Assembly: GCF_036320965.1 (NCBI RefSeq)
Contig: NC_092235.1
Coordinates: forward strand, 28,121,476 to 28,185,475
Reading direction: 5' to 3'
DNA length: 64,000 nt
Source: Panulirus ornatus
Lineage: Eukaryota > Arthropoda > Malacostraca > Decapoda > Palinuridae
This document shows positions 16,035 to 27,620 of this stretch, one piece after another. The position numbers and the translations under genes are program-made. The notes beneath the pieces were generated by a model that saw only the letters and a program-made list of their open reading frames with translations, did no database searches and was not told the DNA's origin. How positions within the stretch are numbered: the stretch's first letter is position 1; every line of letters starts with the position of its first letter.

Positions 16035-19000
16035 TGAAGTAACAGCCAACCTGTAATGGATCATTATGTACTGACAGTTCATTCAATAGAAGCACAGTAC
16101 CTCTTTAGAAATCTATCAGTACGATCCATGTATAAGCAGGAACAAAGATTAGTTAATAAGATGTTTCGCCTAGTCTAGCCTTGCCCAAAACCTGCTTAGC
16201 CTCGCATGATATACCCATACTATTATATACCCTATGATCTACCTATCCTATTGTATATCCTATAATCCACCTGTCCTCTCACTTACCGTCAAATCTCATA
16301 TGATCCGTCTAATGTATAATATAGACATTAATACTTTTTTGTAAAATTTTGTTTGAGATAATCATTATTTTTCTTGGGGCTAACTTGTTATTGGAAATAC
16401 CCACTTTTCAGTTACCAAGGAACAAATTTATTATTCATTGGGAAAAAAGAAAGGAAAATATTTATTTTCAACGAGTCAAGGGTAGTGGTGTTCCGCTCTG
16501 CTGGCCACTAATTCCACGTCTAAGAATATTGTAGCATTGTTCTCAAAGATTTTTCCATACATATATGTAAGTTGTAATCAGTATCTATTTGTAATCAGTA
16601 ACATTTCAAGTGTTTATTTCATTCTATGCTTATTCTTTAAAAAGATTTTTATTGCAATATTAACAAAAGTTTTGTTTGGTTCTCACATGTCAGTCAGCGG
16701 CTCACTCCGCCTCCATTTTTACGTGTCAAGGTGCAATACGTTATGTCCCGTTCTTTAATTAAATTCCCGTCACTTGTCACTTCAGGTGATCGGTGTTGGG
16801 AGGTTGTAGCGTGACAAATTTGTGCAGTTTCCACGGCAGTGTCTTACATGAGAGAGAAGTGCGTCGGTCACAAGATGACTTGATTTTATTGTGTTAAATG
16901 AAGAGGAGAAACTGGACCACAACGATGCTGCGTGCCACGTCGATTTTTTGAAAGTGAATTTCTTCGGTTAGAATTACCTCGCATCGGTCATCAACCCATC
17001 TATATAAGGTAAGACACGCTTCAGAAAGCCTAGCCTAGCCTAGCCTTGATATATTTAACAAGTTATGATAATCATATCTTGTAGGGAATTTGTGATGTTT
17101 AGCACAAGCTTTCCATGCTTCTAGGCCTTTCTACTCTGAGTGGTTGGCTAGGATTCCTGGATGGGGAGAGGCAGTGCATGAATATATTTGAAAGCAACTG
17201 CCTTCTCAGAAACTTTACATTTCGAATGTCGTATGTATTTTATCTTTATTGAAGAGTCGGGTGGCGCAAGGACAAGGAGTTAAGGATTTGGTAGTGGAAC
17301 AGTTTACGAAGGAACCAGGTCATGTATAGGCTTTGGCTCTGTACATATCCCTTCCGCAAGTTAAATATTGATGATAGAAATGATGAATATATAGCCGATA
17401 AATACAAACGTGTGTGTAATGCCTATAATAATTATTATTGTAAGTCATAAACATTTACGTCATATTAGGTTGATTGAATTACATTAAACGATACTGTGTT
17501 ACGTTACCTTCGTAACTCGTCTTACATTTATTTATTGAGGAATCAAACGCAGAAATTTTTCTTACCAGTTTACCTGTAGCACAGGGCGGGATGTTGATTT
17601 CGAGAGCTTATCACCTTATGCAAATATTATCACATATCCTTTGATGTGATCATTGGTGTAGTTTGTAATGGGAAAGATCCTGTCTTGAAATTTATATCTG
17701 AATACGACCTGTAATTGTAGGACCATAATACAAGATGGTGTTCGTCTTGTTTGTGGGAGTAAGAGTTATATATCCTTTTTCATCAGATAATTTGCGTCTT
17801 AATGATATGCAGAGATACAAAAGGTAATTGTATGATGGTTAGTTTGACTGGTCCCAGTTCATGAAATATAAGATAATTTCCGCAACGAAACAAACTTTCC
17901 ATACCAGATTTTAGATTGTATTGAAAGGGCATTATGATCTGTTATGAATAAAATTCATAACGTGACCAATTGAGGCTCATCTATTGCAACCTACGGCTGA
18001 AAACCTCACTTATCCGACTCACAACCTCTCGGTTGTTGTGTTATAACCTCCACACTGACCTCAAACCTCCTGTTAAAATGAGAACACCACCTGGGTGATG
18101 TGTGGGCCAACCCCACACTCCGGGAACCCACCTGCCGACGACCGTCCGGTAGCAAGACGTGGTAGCGGCCGTTCACTACCTTCCCGTCGCTCTGCTCCTC
18201 CTGGCCGTAGTCGGCGCCGTGCTTGGGATCCTGGACATTGTAGGAGAAGCTGTAGGGCACCCCTGGCTCCTGCGGGAGGGGGCAAGACACAACATACGAG
18301 GTTAGGTTAGGTTTAATGGCTGCCCTACGACCTACCTGGTTCAAGGACCTCGCGGACTGGACACCAGGGTAGCCCCATTACTAGGGCCTTCCCAGAGGAC
18401 TAGCTGCCGGGACCTGGTGTCCGGCTGAGAAAGTAGTCCCTCGGTCATATAGAAACATTATTCCCTGAAAACACTTGGTTAGAGTCACCTTCAGGATGTA
18501 CGTAGGTGTGTAAACATATACAACCTGGACAAAGTGTGCAATATATCTTACTGAACCACAGAAGAGTAAGCGGAACCAGCTGCTTCCAGCACTGGCCTCA
18601 GGTTACGCTACACACACACACACACAACAGGTCTTGCCTTACCTTCTCATACGGAGGTTTCTTGTTACTTTGTCCATAAGTCTGTGTTGGCCCTCGTTGA
18701 TCAGGCGTTCCACGGCTTTGCTGGGGTTCCTGAGTTCCACCCTGTGGGCCATAATCTTGCTGGGGGCCCTGGCCTTGGCCTGTTGAGTCATAGCCTTGCT
18801 GGGGGCTCTGGCCTTGGCCTGTTGAGTCATAGCCTTGCTGGGGGCCCTGGCCTTGGCCTGTTGAGTCATAGCCTTGCTGGGGGCCCTGGCCTTGGCCTGT
18901 TGAGTCATAGACTTGCTGGGGGCCCTGGCCTTGGCCTGTTGAGTCATAGACTTGCTGGGGGCTCTGGCCTTGGCCTGTTGAGTCATAGCCTTGCTTGGGG

Positions 19001-22000
19001 CTCTGGCCTTGGCCTGTTGAGTCATATCCTTGCTGAGGGCCCCGGCCTTGGCCTATTGAGTCATAGCCTTGCTGGAGGCCTTGGTCTGGTGAGCCATAGC
19101 CTTGCTGGAGGCCCTGACCTTGGTCTGGTGAGCCAAATCCTTGTTGGGGGCCCTGACCTTGGTCTGGTGAGCCAAATCCTTGTTGGGGGCCCTGGCCTTG
19201 GTCTGGTGAGCCATAGCTTTGCTGGGGGCCCTGGCCTTGTCCTATTGAGTCATAGCTTTGCTGGAGGTCTTGATCTGGTGAGTCATAGCCTTGCAGGGGG
19301 CCCTGGCCTGTTGAATCATAGCCTTGCTGGGGGCCCAGGACTTGGTCTGGTGAGTCATACCCTTGCAGGGGGCCCTGGCCTTGGTCTGGTGAGCCGTAGC
19401 CTCGCTGGGGGCCCTGGCCTAGGCCTATTGAGTCATAGCCTTGCTGGGGGCCCTGGCCTAGGCCTATTGAGTCATAGCCTTGCTGGAGGCCTTGGTCTGG
19501 TGAATCATAGCCTTGCAGGGGGCCCTGGCCTTGGTCTGATGAGTCATATACTTGCAGGGGGCCCTGGCCTGTTGAGTCATATCCTTGCTGGGGGCCCAGG
19601 ACTTGGTCTAGTGAGTCATACCCTTGCAGGGGGCCCTGGCCTTGGTCTGGTGAGCCATAACCTTGCTTGGGGCCCTGTCCTTGGTCTGTTGAGTCATAGC
19701 CTTGCTGGAGGCCTTGGTCTGGTGAGTCATAGCCTTGCAGGGGGCCCTGGCCTTGGTCTGTTGATTCATAGCCTTGCTGGGGGCCCTGGCCTTGGTCTGG
19801 TGAGCCATAGCCTTGCTGGGGGCCCTGGCCTTGGTCTGGTGAGCCATAGCCTTGCTGGGGGCCCTGGCCTTGGTCTGGTGAGCCATAGCCTTGCTGGGGG
19901 CCCTGGTCTTGGCTTATTGAGTCATAGCCTTGCTGGAGGCCTTGATCTGGTGAGTCATAACCTTGCAGAGGGCCCTGGCCTTGGTCTATTGAGTCATAGC
20001 CTTGCAGGGGGCCCTGGCCTTGGTCTGGTGAGTCATAGCCTTGCAGGAGGCCCTGGCCTTGGTCTGGTGAGTCATAGCCTTGCAGGGGACCCTGACCTTG
20101 GTCTATTGAGTCATACCCTTGCAGGGGGCCCTGGCCTTGGCTTATTGAGTCATAGCCTTGCAGGGGGCCCTGGCCTTGGTCTGGTGAGTCATAGCCTTGC
20201 TGAGGGCCTTGACCTTGGTCTGGTGAGTCATAGCCTTGCTGAGGGCCTTGGCCTTGGTCTGGTGAGTCATAGCCTTGCTGAGGGCCTTGGCCTTGGTCTG
20301 GTGAGTCATAGCCTTGCTGAGGGCCTTGGCCTTGGTCTGGTGAGTCATAGCCTTGCTGAGGGCCTTGGCCTTGGTCTGGTGAGTCATAGCCTTGCTGAGG
20401 GCCTTGGCCTTGGTCTGGTGAGTCATAGCCTTGCTGAGGGCCTTGACCTTGGTGTGACGTGCCATATCCTTCCTGGGGGACCTGAGTTTGACCTGGCGAG
20501 TAATATTCTTGTTGGTGTCCCTGAGTTTGATCTAGTGAGCCATAGTCTTGCTGGGGTCCCTCTCCTTGCCCTGGTGAATCATATCCTTGCTGGGGTCCCT
20601 GAGACTGACCTGGTGAGCCGTATCCTTGCCGGGGTTCTCGAGTAAGACCTGATGAATCATATCCTTGCCGGGGTTCTCGAGTCAGACCTGGTGAATCATA
20701 TCCTTGCTGGGGTTCTTGGGCTGGTGAGCCGTGTTCTTGCGGGAGTGTCTGGTCTGAGGAACCATATCCTTCTTGGGGTCTTTGAGTGGGATCATGATGA
20801 CCTTGATGTGGTGTTTGGACAGGGATGGGTCGGCTATAACTCTGTTGAGTCTCCTGGACTTGTTGTTGTAGCTCGTTAAGTGGTTGAGATTGTAGGGTTT
20901 GGTCTGGGAGACTGGGCCCATCTTGCTGCTGGTGGTCTGGGTTCGAGACCCCGTGTGGTTCCTGGGACGGGGTTGGTGGGTCCTCCTGGGTTTCATTCAG
21001 TGGTTCATAGTACAGCTGTTGGACTGTGTCTGGCTCTTGGAGGTCCTGGCCTTTGTACTCTTCTGTCGGAGCAGCTTCGTCAGCTGCTGGAGCACTTTCG
21101 TCAGCTGCCGGTGCAGCTTCGTCAGCACCTGAGGCAGCCAGCAGCAAGGTCACCAGGAATATGCTCTAGAAGGCAAAAGAAAATATACATTAACAGAAGG
21201 ACATTCAAGACTGTGATACATTAACAGAAGGACATTCAAGACTGTGATACATTAACAGAAGGACATTCGAGACTGTGATACATTAACAGAAGGACATTCA
21301 AGACTGTGATACATTAACAGAAGGACATTCGAGACTGTGATACATTAACAGAAGGACATTCGAGACTGTGATACATTAACAGAAGGACATTCGAGACTGT
21401 GATACATTAACAGAAGGACATTCGAGACTGTGATACATTAACAGAAGGACATTCGAGACTGTGATACATTAACAGAAGGACATTCGAGACTGTGATACAT
21501 TAACAGAAGGACATTCGAGACTGTGATACATTAACAGAAGGACATTCGAGACTGTGATACATTAACAGAAGGACATTCGAGACTGTGATACATTAACAGA
21601 AGGACATTCGAGACTGTGATACATTAACAGAAGGACATTCGAGACTGTGATACATTAACAGAAGGACATTCGAGACTGTGATACATTAACAGAAGGACAT
21701 TCGAGACTGTGATACATTAACAGAAGGACATTCGAGACTGTGATACATTAACAGAAGGACATTCGAGACTGTGATACATTAACAGAAGGACATTCGAGAC
21801 TGTGATACATTAACAGAAGGACATTCGAGACTGTGATACATTAACAGAAGGACATTCGAGACTGTGATACATTAACAGAAGAACATTCAAGACTTGTTCT
21901 TCAGAACAGAAAACAGTAAACAATTGCATTGTTTCTCCCTCTTGCTACATCGGATGTAAACCTTTGAACACCGGTACGTGTGAATTGTTAAGTGTGCTTA

Positions 22001-22681
22001 CAAACTGTAGAAACACAAAGTTCAGTGATCACGGCGTTGATATGGTATGTTCAATGTAAAAAAAGATGACCGCGTTTCCTAGAGTTAACAGCTTACAACG
22101 ACAGCATATCATGTTAGTGGGCGACCCGACTTAGTACCTCGTCAGATGTAAACAAAGGTGACACATCAGCTGTGTTGCTCGTTGAGTGTAGACGTTCACC
22201 GGCGACTTTGGTGCATGACTTCATGAAGGTGTTGGTATACAGTGGCTCAGCCATGAACGGTAGCGGCTTCAAGTTGGTCCAAACTCATCAGTAACAACCA
22301 GTGAATCAGTTTATGATCAGAATATGTTGGATATGTGTGTGTGTGTGTGTGTGTGTGTGTATTGCCTTGGATGATCGAGGTATGTAGGCGCATGATCACA
22401 AGTGCTGTTGTTACTGGAGCCACCAATCACGTCCACTACTAGTTAGGATGTAGATTCCTAGCTGTGGTAAAAGTGGCCACATGCATATAAGTGGCTTTAT
22501 ACCTCTGGCCACACCTGGAAGTGGCCACGTACAAGTGACCTGCCAACATACTTGCAAGTGGCCACATGTATTTGGCCATACACCTGTCTACACACCTGTA
22601 AGTGGCCACATATTTCAATGCCAGGTGGTTGGTATGTTGAGGGAAGACGAGACACCTGGAAACACTTACCATATTAAACAT
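15156..22681 (-). CDS. Pro-resilin-like R&R cuticle protein with long repeat domain
   Basis: Secreted structural cuticle protein. The R&R (chitin_bind_4) domain is known to bind chitin, and resilin-type Gly/Gln/Tyr repeats give elasticity through dityrosine links. Model: complement join(15156..15917, 18132..18269, 18643..21165, 22670..22681). All junctions are GT-AG and phase 0. The signal peptide is MFNMSIFLVTLLLAASG. An acidic Ala-rich lead is followed by about 60 copies of a 13-residue repeat of the form YDSPDQGQGPQQG. Then comes the R&R domain (YSFSYNVQDPKHGADYG, NGRYHVLLPDGRRQ, VVQYRADHDTGFWSDVEYQE) and a 9-residue QYPQNGGAG repeat domain. A one-base deletion near 15532 shifts the last third out of the repeat frame. 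The shifted frame still ends close by (15156) instead of at the in-register TAG (15169-15171). Total is about 1140 residues either way. Resilin-type naming is by composition and domain order. Confidence 0.85.
15978..16032. repeat. (TA)n microsatellite in pro-resilin-like intron 3
   Basis: Pure TA tract about 60 bp upstream (minus-strand sense) of exon 4. Confidence 0.9.
16033..18131 (-). other. pro-resilin-like intron 3, mostly unique sequence
   Basis: GT-AG intron. Nothing coding is recognised. CTAGC words repeat around 17030-17045. On the plus strand a segment ending TATATAAG|GTAAGA at 17008 looks like an exon-donor junction (see findings). Confidence 0.6.
18132..18269 (-). CDS. pro-resilin-like exon 3 (R&R chitin-binding core)
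   Basis: The acceptor is CTCCCGCAG before GAGCCAGGG and the donor is CGGCAG|GTGGGT. The exon is exactly 46 codons: EPGVPYSFSYNVQDPKHGAD, then YGQEEQSDGKVVNGRYHVLL, then PDGRRQ. This is the first half of the extended R&R consensus; its YRADxxTGF half is in exon 4. The split inside the domain is phase 0. Confidence 0.9.
18643..21165 (-). CDS. pro-resilin-like exon 2 (signal peptide core and 13-residue repeat domain)
   Basis: Exactly 841 codons, open throughout. It starts SIFLVTLLLAASGADEAAP, then a Gln/Pro-rich unique region with scattered QGYDS or QGYGSPxQ, then about 60 tandem units of GQGPQQGYDSPDQ type, ending QSNKKPPYEK before donor GTAAGG. Repeats occur as blocks: near-identical YDSPDQGQGPQQG copies at about 20142-20465 and YDSTGQGQGPQQG copies at about 18770-19020, with more varied units (PLQG, YGSPDQ, short GLQQG units) between. 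Tyr in every unit suits dityrosine cross-linking (inference). Confidence 0.88.
21184..21893 (-). repeat. 31-bp minisatellite in intron 1 of the pro-resilin-like gene, about 22 copies
   Basis: The unit begins GATACATTAACAGAAGGACA and ends TTCGAGACTGT. Copies are nearly identical apart from a TTCAAG/TTCGAG variant at the edges. It starts within 20 bp of the exon 2 acceptor. Confidence 0.95.
22334..22361. repeat. (TG)n microsatellite in pro-resilin-like intron 1
   Basis: Short pure GT tract. Confidence 0.85.
22670..22681 (-). CDS. pro-resilin-like exon 1 (start codon, 4 residues)
   Basis: ATGTTTAATATG followed by the donor GTAAGTG. A tiny first coding exon splitting the signal peptide (MFNM, then SIFLVTLLLAASG) is the usual arrangement for arthropod cuticle protein genes. 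Phase 0. Confidence 0.85.
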
Positions 22682-22806
22682 GACGCCCTACTATAGGTGT
22701 CAGACCCTACCAGTGTCGAGCGTAAAGACCACACTGGTATCAACACTTCATAACACAGCAGACACCACCCAACTGGTAGATCTATTCCCCACGGCAGAAC
22801 CTGTGC

Positions 22807-22842
22807 ACTGACGCCCCGCTACCTCGCTCTCAATTATTTATA
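22807..22842 (-). promoter_or_regulatory. TATA box and initiator of the pro-resilin-like gene
   Basis: On the minus strand TATAAATA lies at 22842-22835 and an arthropod initiator TCAGT at 22811-22807. The spacing places the TATA box about 30 bp before the initiator A. The start codon follows about 130 bp later. Confidence 0.75.
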
Positions 22843-22849
22843 TGCGCTG

Positions 22850-23091
22850 CTCATCCCGGCATTTCTCCCTTGGGGGGAGGGGGTGCTTGCTTCAAGCCTG
22901 GGAAGAAAACAAAACATTATGGCGGTTGTTCGGTCAGGGAAGAATGTATGTATGTACGTACATGAGCTGAGATGCCATTCTCTCGTGTTTGTTTGCGAAT
23001 GAACAGTTTCCAGAGACAGATTATGAGTTTAGGAATCATTTAGGAATTAGTTAAGGCGGACTACATATCATTGTTATTATTATTATTATTA

Positions 23092-23146
<55 letters not shown>

Positions 23147-23226
23147 CGTTATTATTATTATTGTCATCATCATCATCATCATTATTATTATTATTATTAT
23201 TATTATCATCATCATCATCATCATCA

Positions 23227-23264
<38 letters not shown>

Positions 23265-24550
23265 GTTATTATGATTACTAGTTGTTATGTACATAAATAT
23301 GGTCTTCCTTGTGTTATGGTGTCGTGTTAGCACCTCATGCTTGGGATACCTTCACATAACGTAAGGGCGACGTAGATCATCACTTTCCCTGGTGGCGGGG
23401 CTCGCCAGGTCGACGTGGTCGCTCTGGTGCGCCCAGCATGGCGGCCGGCCGGCTAAGAATTCCTGAAATTCTTCCAGGAAGTCGTTCCAACCCGCTTGTT
23501 ATGATGGCAATGATTCGACACATCTCAGGAACAGGTTATAAGACTCGTCCATCCACATATCCAACTGTGTTCTTGCTGATTGATTGATGTTTTAGATAAA
23601 ATATTTTCTGTTATGTATTAGAACACATTTTTTTTTTTTTATTTTGGTTTTTCATTAGATTTCTTATCATCGGGATCTATTTATTTGGGAGAATGAAAGG
23701 CGTGCAAAGGATAGAATGAGTTAGATCGTTGTGGTATATGGGGAGCGACTTGCTGTCGATGTGCTGAACCTGGACTCATAGAACGGTCTGAATCATGGGT
23801 TAGTGTCTTGGTTGTGGATGGTAGGCTCTAGTTCAGTATATCATCGTGACAACCACATGGTTGATGTATGGACATGAAACCACGACTTCTTACCGACACA
23901 GAGTTGGGGAAGACAGTTAGATACAGATTATTATTATTTTTATTATTATTAGTAGTAGTACTAGTAATATTATAGAACTGTATGCAAGATGAAACTATAA
24001 TAATGTAGAGAAATCACAAGCGAAAATGAGTAGCTTATGATTTATGTGTCAGCTGGGTAAATGAATTCGGTGTCAGCTGGCTACATGAGTACGGTGTCAG
24101 CTGGGCACGAGTTCTGTGTCGGTTGGATTCTTGAGTATACATATTTGATAACTGTTTCCAGTGGCTCAGGGAAACACATATATATGTAGTTCAGCATTGT
24201 TGAGTCCACCAGAGTACTACATAAGTACTGAGTACATAATTACGAAGTGCTTCAGAGTAGTACAGCATTACTGAGAATGGTGTAGTACAGCATTACTGAG
24301 TGAACTTTTAATGATGGAAAAGGAATTAAGGTAATTGTGTTTCCTGAGGAAGTGTGTGATGAGGATTTGGACGCACTAGGTTAGAATATAAAGTGTGGGG
24401 CAGCATCATGGGAATGTATCTGTTGTTATTGTTGTTGTTGTTGTTGGATAAACAACTTTCATTGTAAGGAAAACATTTGAGAGATGCATTGCCACTCGGC
24501 CCACAGCTCGGCTTATGAAAAACGTAAACACTGGAAAGCGTGACAGGCAT
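22850..24550. other. Intergenic sequence with compound (ATT)n/(ATC)n tract
   Basis: The trinucleotide tract at about 23069-23275 gives long poly-Leu/Ser and poly-Asn/Asp frames that are not genes. A GC-rich island lies around 23385-23460 (GCATGGCGGCCGGCCGGC). No gene is recognised. Confidence 0.5.
23069..23275. repeat. (ATT)n/(ATC)n trinucleotide microsatellite
   Basis: Alternating blocks of ATT and ATC units. Confidence 0.95.
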
Positions 24551-24558
24551 ATTGTTGG

Positions 24559-24842
24559 CTCTGACGTGGTTACACCAGCTGTCATGCTCTGCATGGCCTC
24601 ATGCTCTGACGTGGTTACACCAGCTGTCATGCTCTGCATGGCCTCATGCTCTGACGTGGTTACACCAGCTGTCATGCTCTGCATGGCCTCATGCTCTGGG
24701 CTACGAGCGTCTGCCTAGCCTCATGCTCTTGTAGGGGGGGGGGGGGTCTGCTTAGCCTCATGCTCTGGGGGGTCTGCTTAGCCTCATGCTCTGGGGGGTC
24801 TGCTTAGCCTCATGCTCTGGGGGGTCTACTTAGCCTCATGCT
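24559..24842 (+). repeat. Two adjoining minisatellites (45-bp x3, then about 26-bp x5)
   Basis: The first unit contains GACGTGGTTACACCAGCTGT. The second contains GCCTCATGCTCTGGGGGGTC. They share the word GCCTCATGCTCT, so the second probably arose from the edge of the first. Confidence 0.85.
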
Positions 24843-25779
24843 CCTGTAAAGGGTGTTGGTCCATAACCTTAACTCCTCTTGTAATGGTCAAGACAAAGGG
24901 GGGGGGGGACCATGAGTAATAACTGGTTTATTGGTCAGTACAGAGTAGTTAGTAGGAGAAGCACATCATATCCTGGGTCTTGTGGTGCACCTGCAGGAGA
25001 TGTGGCATGCCAGGGTCCCGAGGTCGTGCAGCAGGCAGGAGGGAGGGAGGGACACTGAGGTCTCTCGTGGGTTTGCTTCCTGTGCGGCAAGATGGGTCTC
25101 GCCGGAGGTTCAGTCGTTGAGAAACTGTGCGTCGTTGGCCGGTGGCTGGAGCAGGGATGGAAGAAGGATCGAGGGAGACGAGGCTGTAGTAGAGAATTGA
25201 TGAACCATAACGAGGCAAGAGACACATGGTGGACGTGTCCAGACTTCGGTAGTGATGAACTGGTCGACTGACTCAGTGTTGTACGGGCGTTTAAGCAGCG
25301 AGTTAGGTCGACCACGCCGGTAGTGTTGTGTGTGGATGTGGTCGTTAGGTCGTTACGGTGGTTCCCTGAAGGACTTTTGATTGGCGGGAGGCCGACGTGG
25401 TTGGACCGCCCCTTGTCCAGGTCGGGGTCGATACCTGACCTTTGACCCACCTTGGGTCACAGGTCGTAGGAAGTTATCGTCGGATGTATGATGAGATCAG
25501 GACCGGACCAGTGGTGGCCGTGAGGGGCCACCTCACAACGTCACGTCTCCGTCACAACAGACGGTGGTAGTGTCCGTTGGTCGGTTGTCTGGGTTGTAGC
25601 ACTACCAACTACCAGGGTTATGAAGGCTTCGGCAGTCAAACTACATCCATCAACCGAATTTCCCCACAACACCTGGCGAAGGATGATCCTGTGGCCACAT
25701 GTATACGTACTCACTATGTTCATGATCCACATCTGTGTCTGTGACGCTACAGAAGGAAATGTTTTCTCAAGACGTTAGA

Positions 25780-25786
<7 letters not shown>
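24843..25786. other. Intergenic, unsupported 171-codon minus frame
   Basis: The minus frame at 24935-25450 is open for 171 codons but is composed of Ser/Pro/His/Thr without a domain, signal peptide or splice context. I do not call it a gene. Confidence 0.3.
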
Positions 25787-25869
<83 letters not shown>

Positions 25870-25870
25870 C
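25787..25870. repeat. (TA)n microsatellite (left flank of interspersed element)
   Basis: TA tract with one TG interruption; it directly joins the element at 25871. Confidence 0.9.
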
Positions 25871-26118
25871 CCTGGGGATAGGGGAGAAAGAATACTTCCC
25901 ACGTATTCCCTGCGTGTCGTAGAAGGCGACTAAAAGGGAAGGGAGCGGGGGGCTGGAAATCCTCCCCTCTCGTTTTCTTTTTTTTTTTTTTCTTTTTTTT
26001 TTTTTTTAATTTTCCAAAAGAGGGAACAGAGAAGAGGGCCAGGTGAGGAAGTTCCCTCAAAGGCCCAGTCCTCTGTTCTTAACGCTACCTCGCTATCGCG
26101 GGAAATGGCGAATAGTAT

Positions 26119-26119
<1 letters not shown>
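25871..26119 (+). mobile_element. Short interspersed element bounded by (TA)n on both sides
   Basis: About 250 bp beginning CCCTGGGGATAGGGGAGAAA, with an internal T-run (about 25978-26006). It ends with CGCTACCTCGCTATCGCGGG followed by AAATGGCGAATAGTATAAAA, then (TA)n. The end resembles the tail of the LINE at 41357-41571 (GCGCTACCTCGCAAACGCGG, then AGACAGCGACAAAGTATAAA). A shared 3' tail suggests a SINE mobilised by that LINE, or a deleted LINE. No protein is encoded. Confidence 0.75.

Positions 26120-26216
<97 letters not shown>
26120..26216. repeat. (TA)n then (TG)n microsatellite (right flank of element)
   Basis: TA tract followed by about 12 TG units, directly continuous with the element tail. 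Confidence 0.9.
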
Positions 26217-26870
26217 AGCTCGCAATACTGCATTCAGATCTGTTAACGAGGGAAAAATGAAATGATAACACATCTGGCATCGATTAATGACAGAAAACAG
26301 GGAACTTCCGAGCCGTTTTCTCCATTGGTGACGTAGTCAGGCATGACAGACAGAATGTGCAAATTGTCTGCACACGGTGGAGACCAGCTATATGTCTCCC
26401 CCACCATCACCACAACTTTCTAAAGCGGTGTAGAAACTGTCTGTAATATGATTATGTTGAGTAATTTCACCTCAGTGTGTCCCACATGTTTTATCCCAGA
26501 AATATATCACCAGTTTGTACCGAACATGAGTGTATCATGACACCCAAAGCTCATGAATATACTCTCGTATACGTAGGTACACATATACTCATAGAGTATA
26601 CATAGGTACCCATAAACTCAACGATTCTACGTATACATATCTGATTTATGTATGTTTATCAGGATTTGAATGATAACTTCTCTACAGCGACTGTATTCCG
26701 TCTTACATAACACAAGGTTCATGAGTGGTCCGCCCTATTGGTCATGTCTTCGTACTGATGGATTACGTTATCAAATGTGATGTTCACTTGTTACTCCCGA
26801 GTCTCACTCACTTCCATCATCCATTCACCCACCATGCTGACTCACATCAATATTCAGTGACTCAACTCTA

Positions 26871-27620
26871 TTCGTGAGCGGACCACACCACTACACTGTA
26901 CCTGCGGACCACACCACTACAATGTACCTGCGGACCACACCACTACAATGTACCTGCGGACCACACCACTACAATGTACCTGCGGACCACACCACTACAC
27001 TGTACCTGCGGACCACACCACTACAATGTACCTGCGGACCACACCACTACAATGTACCTGCGGACCACACCACTACAATGTACCTGCGGACCACACCACT
27101 ACACTGTACCTGCGGACCACACCACTACAATGTACCTGCGGACCACACCACTACAATGTACCTGCGGACCACACCACTACAATGTACCTGCGGACCACAC
27201 CACTACAATGTACCTGCGGACCACACCACTACAATGTACCTGCGGACCACACCACTACAATGTACCTGCGGACCACACCACTACAATGTACCTGCGGACC
27301 ACACCACTACACTGTACCTGCGGACCACACCACTACAATGTACCTGCGGACCACACCACTACACTGTACCTGCGGACCACACCACTACAATGTACCTGCG
27401 GACCACACCACTACAATGTACCTGCGGACCACACCACTACAATGTACCTGCGGACCACACCACTACACTGTACCTGCGGACCACACCACTACAATGTACC
27501 TGCGGACCACACCACTACACTGTACCTGCGGACCACACCACTACACTGTACCTGCGGACCACACCACTACACTGTACCTGCGGACCACATCACTACACTG
27601 TACCTGCGGACCACAGCGTT
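26871..27620 (+). repeat. 26-bp minisatellite, about 28 copies, in two alleles
   Basis: The unit is GGACCACACCACTACAATGT plus ACCTGC, with a single A/C variant (ACTACAATG or ACTACACTG) that alternates irregularly along the array. The period is not a multiple of three and the unit has no stops, so all three plus frames are open (up to 278 codons) with the same peptide cycle. The ORFs are artefacts. Confidence 0.95.

Noticed and set aside
23061..23333. Poly-Asn/Asp ORF
   Set aside because: Translation of an (ATT/ATC)n microsatellite.
24935..25450. 171-codon minus ORF
   Set aside because: No domain, no signal peptide, no splice or promoter evidence; composition like random GC-rich sequence. 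Left as unsupported.
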